From: Desulfobacula sp. | GTDB lineage: Bacteria > Desulfobacterota > Desulfobacteria > Desulfobacterales > Desulfobacteraceae | Assembly (NCBI RefSeq): GCF_021107415.1 | Contig: NZ_JAIOSW010000086.1 | Location: 1 to 10,583 of the forward strand | DNA length: 10,583 nt | Reading direction: 5' to 3' | Shown here: piece by piece, positions 6,294 to 10,583 of the stretch | How positions within the stretch are numbered: position 1 is the stretch's first letter | Layout of the letters: each line of letters starts with the position of its first letter | Notes under the pieces: model-generated | Seen by the model: only the letters and a program-made list of their open reading frames with translations | What the model was told of the DNA's origin: nothing | Databases searched by the model: none | Translations under genes and position numbers: made by a program

Positions 6294-7433
6294 ATGAAAA
6301 AATTATTTGTGGTATTATTGTTTTCAGGGATTTGTATCTGGGGACATGCTTTTGCTGAGGATGGAGTCACATCAAGCCAAATTCTGCTTGGACAGTCCTG
6401 CGCATTGACTGGCCCGGCCGAGGCTTTGGGACAAGGAATGCAAGCAGGGATGAACGCCTATTTTGCCAAGGTTAACGCCGAAGGTGGTATTAATGGCCGT
6501 AAGATCAAACTGATCAGCAAGGATGACGGGTATGAGCCCGAAAGAGCTATAAAAAATACCCGGACTTTAATTGATCAAGATAAAGTATTTTTATTGATAG
6601 GGGAGGTCGGTACCCCGACATCCAAAGCAGTGGTTCCCATTGCCGAAGAAGCCAGTATCCCTTTTTTCGGGCCGTTTACCGGAGCTGAATTTTTGCGTAA
6701 CCCATTTAAAAAGTATGTGGTCAATGTGCGCGGCAGCTACTACCAGGAAATGGAAAAACTGGCGCAGTATCTGGTTGATCAGCAGGGCTTGAAAAAAATA
6801 GCCTGCTTTTACCAGAACGATGGCTATGGCAATGCTGGCTTTAGCGGCATTAAGATAGCGCTTAAAAAGCGATCCATGGAACTGGTTGTGACCGGTACCT
6901 ACGAACGTAATACAGTGGCAGTAAAAAGCGGGCTTTTGAAAATTCGCAAAGCCAAGCCCGATGCCGTAATAATGGTTGGAGCCTATAAACCCTGTGCTAC
7001 GTTTATCAAACAGGCCAAAAAGGTCGGGATGAAAGACACTCTCTATTGCAACATTTCTTTTGTAGGTACGGAAGCTTTAAGAAAAGAATTAGGTAGCGCC
7101 GGAGAAGGATGCATCATTTCTCAGGTAGTGAATTTTCCCTGGGATGAAAGTATTCCGTTTATCAAAGAGCATAGTGCTGCTATGAAGAAATATCAGACTT
7201 CTGCCAAGATCGGATTTGTCTCTCTGGAGGGGTATATAGTCGCAAAATTATTTTGTATGGTTGCCAAGTCGGTAAAGGGTGATTTAACCCGCGAAAATTT
7301 TATAAGTACAATCGGTTCTATCGGGACTTTTGACTTAGACGGTGTCAGTCTTAAGTACGGCAAAGACGATCATCAGGGTATGGATGAAATCTTTTTAACA
7401 GTCATCAAAGACGATGCAATTATACCGTTGTAA
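6294..7433 (+). CDS. Periplasmic branched-chain amino acid type binding protein (LivK-like, Peripla_BP_6)
   Basis: This 379-residue secreted protein has a signal peptide MKKLFVVLLFSGICIWGHAFA with an AFA cleavage site after residue 21. The mature protein follows the two-lobe Peripla_BP_6 pattern: ILLGQSCALTGPAEALGQGM (30-49), then NAEGGINGRKIKL, DDGYEPERA, a KVFLLIGEVGTPTSKAV strand-loop, and GFVSLEGYIVAKL in the second lobe. Such proteins capture amino acids or related small carboxylates for LivHMGF transporters. No permease or ATPase gene is nearby; the next gene is a chemoreceptor, so it may serve sensing rather than import (inference). The ligand cannot be told from the sequence. The SD AAGGAG at 6281-6286 lies 7 nt before the ATG. 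Upstream DNA is transposon debris, so the gene may have moved here or been left after an insertion. Confidence 0.9.
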   Translation: MKKLFVVLLFSGICIWGHAFAEDGVTSSQILLGQSCALTGPAEALGQGMQAGMNAYFAKVNAEGGINGRKIKLISKDDGYEPERAIKNTRTLIDQDKVFLLIGEVGTPTSKAVVPIAEEASIPFFGPFTGAEFLRNPFKKYVVNVRGSYYQEMEKLAQYLVDQQGLKKIACFYQNDGYGNAGFSGIKIALKKRSMELVVTGTYERNTVAVKSGLLKIRKAKPDAVIMVGAYKPCATFIKQAKKVGMKDTLYCNISFVGTEALRKELGSAGEGCIISQVVNFPWDESIPFIKEHSAAMKKYQTSAKIGFVSLEGYIVAKLFCMVAKSVKGDLTRENFISTIGSIGTFDLDGVSLKYGKDDHQGMDEIFLTVIKDDAIIPL

Positions 7434-7478
7434 ACTATACTGAACATTTTAACGAACAATGCAGAATAATTATCATTG

Positions 7479-7504
7479 TCAGAGCCGTCTCTTGACGGCT
7501 CTGA
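7479..7504 (+). terminator. Strong 11-bp stem-loop after the binding-protein gene
   Basis: TCAGAGCCGTC (7479-7489), loop TCTT (7490-7493) and GACGGCTCTGA (7494-7504) form a perfect 11-bp stem, about 45 bp beyond the stop of the binding-protein gene. The downstream sequence is TTAACC rather than a U-run, so termination may be partial. It could give higher expression of the binding protein than of the chemoreceptor, or stabilise the upstream mRNA end. Confidence 0.6.
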
Positions 7505-7519
7505 TTAACCTTGCTGTTT

Positions 7520-7635
7520 AAAGCAGTGCCAGAATTAGGAGGTAAATATTCGGCCAACACCCTATCTTCGCCCATTTTGGCCTTCACAATAGCATTAGTA
7601 TGCTGCGCAGTCCCAAATAGACGAATATGAGGCAC
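7520..7635 (-). pseudogene. Possible protein remnant in the intergenic region
   Basis: The minus strand here reads [20 protein letters not shown] and DRVLAEYLPPNSGTALNSK without stops. This looks more protein-like than most shadow frames and is not opposite a gene. It runs into the stem-loop at its 3' side and has a stop just upstream (7641-7639). No family is recognised. It may be a fragment of a displaced gene or chance. Confidence 0.2.
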
Positions 7636-7653
7636 TGGTCAAACATTTACATT

Positions 7654-7668
7654 AGGAGGTGTAGAATG
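7654..7668 (+). promoter_or_regulatory. Ribosome binding site that fixes the chemoreceptor start
   Basis: AGGAGGT at 7654-7660 is an almost perfect Shine-Dalgarno sequence 5 nt before the ATG at 7666-7668. It selects this ATG over the in-frame ATG at 7627, which has no such site and would add 13 atypical residues ([13 protein letters not shown]) before the first membrane helix. Confidence 0.85.
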
Positions 7669-10182
7669 CGTATGATACCAAATACATCGTTAAAATTTCG
7701 CCTGCTGGGCGGCTTCCTCTTATGCGCAGTTCTAACTGCCATTTCCGGAGGAGTTGGCATTTTTTCTTTAAAGCAAATTCAAAATAATATGGAAGCCACC
7801 ATAATGGAGGTCGGTGTTAACATCGACAGGCAAAACGGGCAGATCAATAAGTTGATGCCGCTACGGTCTCTTGTGGCTTTAATTAATAATACTGAAGATG
7901 AAAAAATGCTGACAGAGGCTGATAAGAAGCTTCAGACCCTGCGGGATAACATGTCCGGGCAAAATGATAAAGAGGATGCCGGGATACTGGTGAATTTTAA
8001 ACATCTTTTAAGCCACAAACGCAACGAGTTGCAAGCTTTTGGCGAACTGACCATGCTGCGCAAATCAAACATGGCAGCTTTACAGGAAATTGCCAGGTTG
8101 GCTTTAACTACCGTGGACAATGTCGAGTTTGACAGTACTATCAAAATTGATGACGTTCTATCCGAAGTAAGGGGAAATTTCGATAAGATGTCTATCACAA
8201 CAACAATGTCAATCTCCAACGTGAAGGCTGCTCTGTCGGTGCGATCTGCTTCCAACGAGATCAACGCAAAGGTGAAAGATGCTCTTCTCGCTTCTGATGC
8301 TGCAGCTGCAAAGTATATTGGTAGTGAAATTAAAAATCTCATTGAGAATGCATTGACTGATCTCAAAGTTTTGCCTGAAGATGAGGACACTGCACAACTT
8401 GATAAAAAAATTAATGAGTTGGCTGCTATAACCGAGAATTTGTGCAAGATGAAACAATTAATGCTGTCTGCTGCAAAAGATGAAAATTTGTTTTTGGAGG
8501 ACAAATTAGAAGCAGTTCGCATGGAGACTGAAAATATTTTAAAATCGATCTCTACATTGACGGTGAATAGTATGGATAACACTGAGTTTGATTCTGCTAT
8601 AAAGATTGATGACGTAACAGGCGTTATCAAGAATAGTTTTGACACCATGTCCACCACAACCGGGACATCGGTTTCCAGTGTCAAGGCGGCTTTGTTTGTA
8701 CTCGTTTATGCTAATGAATTAAACGCCAGGATTAAAGACGGTCTCCTTGCCGACGATACAGTAACAGTGGATTATTATCAAGGCGAGGTCAACACACTTA
8801 TAGGGAACATTAAGAATACACTTTCTGAGCTGCCTCAAGATGAGTCAACATCAAAGCTTGTGGAAAAAAGTAATGAGCTGGCAGGGCTTTCCCAAAAAAT
8901 GTTTAAAGCAAAAAATATGATGATTGTTACTGCTAAAAAGCTTGACGAGACTTCTGCAATGATCTTAAAAGAAATGAACAAGCTTGATAATTCGATGCTT
9001 GATGCAGCCAAAGGCTTGAAAACCAATGCTCAAGAGACTTTGAAAAAAAGTACCAGTTTGGTTAATCGCTGGCAGTCTATCCAGATAATACTTGTTGTGG
9101 GTGCTATTATTATCGCTTTGGTTGTGGGAATTTTTATTTCAGCTTCGATTACCAAACCTCTTGCCGGAGCAATAAAGATGCTCAGGGATATTGCCGAGGG
9201 TGAAGGCGACTTAACCAGCCGGCTTGAGGTTAAAACCAAAGATGAAATCGGGGAATTGGCCAAATGGTTTAATGTGTTTATTAAAAAACTTCAGGGTATA
9301 ATTATTGATATATCAGGAAATTCTGGAAAACTTAACAATTCTTCCAGTAAGCTGTCAACCATTTCTAAAGAGATGTCTGAAGATGCAGATAAAATGTTTG
9401 CAAAATCCAATACAGTTGCAACTGCAGCCGAGGAAATGAGTTCTAATATGTCATCAGTAGCCGCCGCAGCCGAGCAATCTTCAACAAATATAAGTATGGT
9501 TTCCTCAGCAGCCGAAGAAATGACCTCCACTATTAATGAAATTACCAGGAACACTGAAAAAACCCGTGTCATAAGTAATCAGGCTGTCTTGCAAACAAAA
9601 AAAGCATCTGAAAATATTGGTAATCTAAGCAAGTCTGCCAAGACTATTGGAAAGGTTGTAGAAACCATTACAGATATTTCAGAGCAGACCAACCTCCTTG
9701 CATTAAACGCAACCATTGAAGCGGCGCGCGCAGGGGAAGCCGGTAAGGGATTCGCAGTTGTTGCAAGTGAGATTAAAAATTTAGCAAAACAAACAGCAGA
9801 AGCTACATTGGAAATCAAAGGAAAAATTGAGGGTATTCAAAATTCCACGCAAAAAACAGTTTCTGAGATTGAAGAGATAACCGTTGGAATCACCAGTGAG
9901 AGTGAGATGATAGACATAGTTGCAGCTGCTGTTGAGGAACAGTCTGTAACCACTAAAGAAATGTCTGTTAATATTACCCAGGCAGCTCAGGGGATTCAGG
10001 AAGTAACAGAGAATGTGGCCCAGAGTTCAACCGTGGCAAATGAAATAGCAAAAGAAATAGCAGATGTGAATCAGGCATCAAACGGGATGTCAAACAACAG
10101 CTCACAGGTTAATACCGGTGCGATTGAATTGAGTCAGTTATCAGGAGAACTTAAAAAAACAATAGAACAGTTTAAGGTTTAG
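7666..10182 (+). CDS. Methyl-accepting chemotaxis protein with duplicated sensory module
   Basis: This 838-residue transmembrane receptor signals through CheA/CheW to control motility. From the ATG at 7666: first membrane helix about 13-34; a very long, mostly helical periplasmic region about 35-470; second helix about 473-494 ([19 protein letters not shown]); HAMP about 493-545 with [20 protein letters not shown]; and a coiled-coil signalling domain. The hairpin tip is [20 protein letters not shown] followed by [13 protein letters not shown] (about 670-702). Paired Glu sites for methylation are visible ([26 protein letters not shown]). No C-terminal CheR-binding pentapeptide is seen. Residues 151-303 and 304-456 are a gapless tandem repeat (153 residues each). 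The large sensory region and the binding-protein gene just upstream suggest that it detects a ligand-loaded binding protein, which is inference. No terminator hairpin was seen after the stop. Confidence 0.95.
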   Translation: MRMIPNTSLKFRLLGGFLLCAVLTAISGGVGIFSLKQIQNNMEATIMEVGVNIDRQNGQINKLMPLRSLVALINNTEDEKMLTEADKKLQTLRDNMSGQNDKEDAGILVNFKHLLSHKRNELQAFGELTMLRKSNMAALQEIARLALTTVDNVEFDSTIKIDDVLSEVRGNFDKMSITTTMSISNVKAALSVRSASNEINAKVKDALLASDAAAAKYIGSEIKNLIENALTDLKVLPEDEDTAQLDKKINELAAITENLCKMKQLMLSAAKDENLFLEDKLEAVRMETENILKSISTLTVNSMDNTEFDSAIKIDDVTGVIKNSFDTMSTTTGTSVSSVKAALFVLVYANELNARIKDGLLADDTVTVDYYQGEVNTLIGNIKNTLSELPQDESTSKLVEKSNELAGLSQKMFKAKNMMIVTAKKLDETSAMILKEMNKLDNSMLDAAKGLKTNAQETLKKSTSLVNRWQSIQIILVVGAIIIALVVGIFISASITKPLAGAIKMLRDIAEGEGDLTSRLEVKTKDEIGELAKWFNVFIKKLQGIIIDISGNSGKLNNSSSKLSTISKEMSEDADKMFAKSNTVATAAEEMSSNMSSVAAAAEQSSTNISMVSSAAEEMTSTINEITRNTEKTRVISNQAVLQTKKASENIGNLSKSAKTIGKVVETITDISEQTNLLALNATIEAARAGEAGKGFAVVASEIKNLAKQTAEATLEIKGKIEGIQNSTQKTVSEIEEITVGITSESEMIDIVAAAVEEQSVTTKEMSVNITQAAQGIQEVTENVAQSSTVANEIAKEIADVNQASNGMSNNSSQVNTGAIELSQLSGELKKTIEQFKV
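8116..9033 (+). repeat. Tandem 459-bp (153-codon) duplication inside the chemoreceptor gene
   Basis: Copy 1 is 8116-8574 and copy 2 is 8575-9033. Corresponding phrases align at a constant offset of 153 codons: [13 protein letters not shown] with [20 protein letters not shown] with [20 protein letters not shown] with [20 protein letters not shown] with LPQDEST, KINELA with KSNELA. By eye about half the residues are identical over the first 100, fewer after that. The DNA has diverged in third positions, so the duplication is old. Confidence 0.85.
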
Positions 10183-10270
10183 CAAATACTTATCAGGCAG
10201 GGGCAGGGCTTTATAGAACAAGGCATTCTTTCTGTGAAGAATTGCCCGTTTGAGTGCCTGTTCGCAAATA

Positions 10271-10365
10271 TAATGCCGCGTGCCTTATTATGCCGCGTTG
10301 GAATTTCTTATCGGCCCAGATTGCGTAGAATCTCTGATTCTCAGTGCTACATTAGTCGGCATAAT
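10271..10365. repeat. ATTATGCCG direct and inverted repeats at an element end
   Basis: taatgccgcgt (10271-10281) and ttatgccgcgt (10288-10298) are direct repeats 17 bp apart. The inverse, CGGCATAAT (10357-10365), pairs with ATTATGCCG (10287-10295) as a 9-bp inverted repeat. The cluster lies directly downstream of the recombinase stop codon and probably forms part of the element's terminus. No gene is evident between 10183 and 10364. Confidence 0.5.
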
Positions 10366-10583
10366 CAAAGATTTTCAAGGAAATTGAGTAATGGGTCTTG
10401 TGGTCGATACCGAGCAGGAATCAGACCGCTCGATGTGGCATGGGCAAGGGCTTGCTCCTTAAGCCGCATGTCGGCATGCAAGTATATTTGAGTTGTCTCG
10501 GTCGATTCATGACCGAGCCAAAGAGCAATCACACTCAAATCCACACCACCTCGCAGTAAATTCATGGCAGCCGAGTGTCTTAA
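10365..10583 (-). CDS. Tyrosine recombinase, C-terminal end (RitC-like), runs off the window
   Basis: The minus strand encodes the last 72 residues of a tyrosine recombinase, open to the window edge (beginning [15 protein letters not shown]), so the gene's 5' part lies to the right. The catalytic Arg-His of box II (LRHS), the GHES histidine and the nucleophile in TQIYLHADM are intact. The protein ends in [20 protein letters not shown]. This ending is typical of recombinases found in RIT trios or accompanying IS91-like elements, and is clearly different from the IntI-like remnant at 5076-5231. Whether the rest of the gene is intact cannot be seen. It probably belongs to a mobile element bounding the chemoreceptor island on its right. 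Confidence 0.85.
   Translation of the reverse strand, partial: LRHSAAMNLLRGGVDLSVIALWLGHESTETTQIYLHADMRLKEQALAHATSSGLIPARYRPQDPLLNFLENL

Noticed and set aside
7535..7570. Sigma-54 promoter for the chemoreceptor (TGGCC...GCA)
   Set aside because: The spacing between the GG and GC elements is 11 instead of the required 10 and the flanks do not match.
7627..7665. Upstream in-frame ATG at 7627 as the start of the chemoreceptor
   Set aside because: No Shine-Dalgarno sequence precedes it, while AGGAGGT sits 5 nt before the ATG at 7666; the extra 13 residues are charged and atypical before a membrane helix.
7932..8684. 250-codon open frame on the minus strand opposite the chemoreceptor
   Set aside because: It is antisense to a strongly supported coding region, lacks recognisable motifs and has the Ser/Leu-rich composition expected of a shadow frame.
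10234..10491. 85-codon plus-strand frame at the right edge
   Set aside because: It overlaps the recombinase end on the opposite strand and the ATTATGCCG repeats, and its Cys/Arg-rich composition has no protein character.

Overview
The window looks like the chromosome of an anaerobic deltaproteobacterium, probably a Desulfobacterota sulfate reducer of the Desulfobacteraceae type. This is inferred from gene content and protein style; no rRNA or tRNA gene is present to prove it. It combines a parAB locus, an IspH-UbiA fusion, a DUF342/FapA protein, a branched-chain amino acid type binding protein beside a large chemoreceptor, and several decayed mobile elements.

Bases 1-4990 are a compact rightward run: the tail of parA, parB, an ispH-ubiA fusion overlapping parB by 4 bp, and a 721-residue FapA-like protein. 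An unusual 18-bp quasi-palindromic repeat (core GTGACCTTCAGGTCAC) sits at the 3' end of three of these four genes. It forms the last 12 codons of parA, surrounds the stop of ispH-ubiA and follows the stop of fapA. parB, which overlaps the next gene, has none.

Bases 4991-6293 are a graveyard of accessory DNA. It holds the C-terminal end of an integron-integrase-like recombinase (minus strand), a short stretch with three ATTATGC motifs, two small minus-strand fragments that may be the end of a toxin and its immunity gene, the C-terminal half of a DDE transposase (plus strand), and one unrecognised coding-like stretch. None of these looks intact.

Bases 6294-10182 hold two healthy genes: a secreted Peripla_BP_6 (LivK-like) binding protein without any ABC permease or ATPase genes nearby, and an 838-residue methyl-accepting chemotaxis protein whose sensory region contains a gapless 153-residue tandem duplication. 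A strong 11-bp hairpin lies between them. The simplest reading is a ligand-capture protein feeding a dedicated chemoreceptor, but this is inference.

The right edge (10183-10583) holds another mobile-element boundary. It contains the C-terminal end of a second, different tyrosine recombinase (RitC-like, minus strand, running off the window) beside ATTATGCCG motifs with the same 17-bp spacing seen near 5258. The binding-protein/chemoreceptor island is therefore flanked on both sides by recombinase remnants that may share end sequences.
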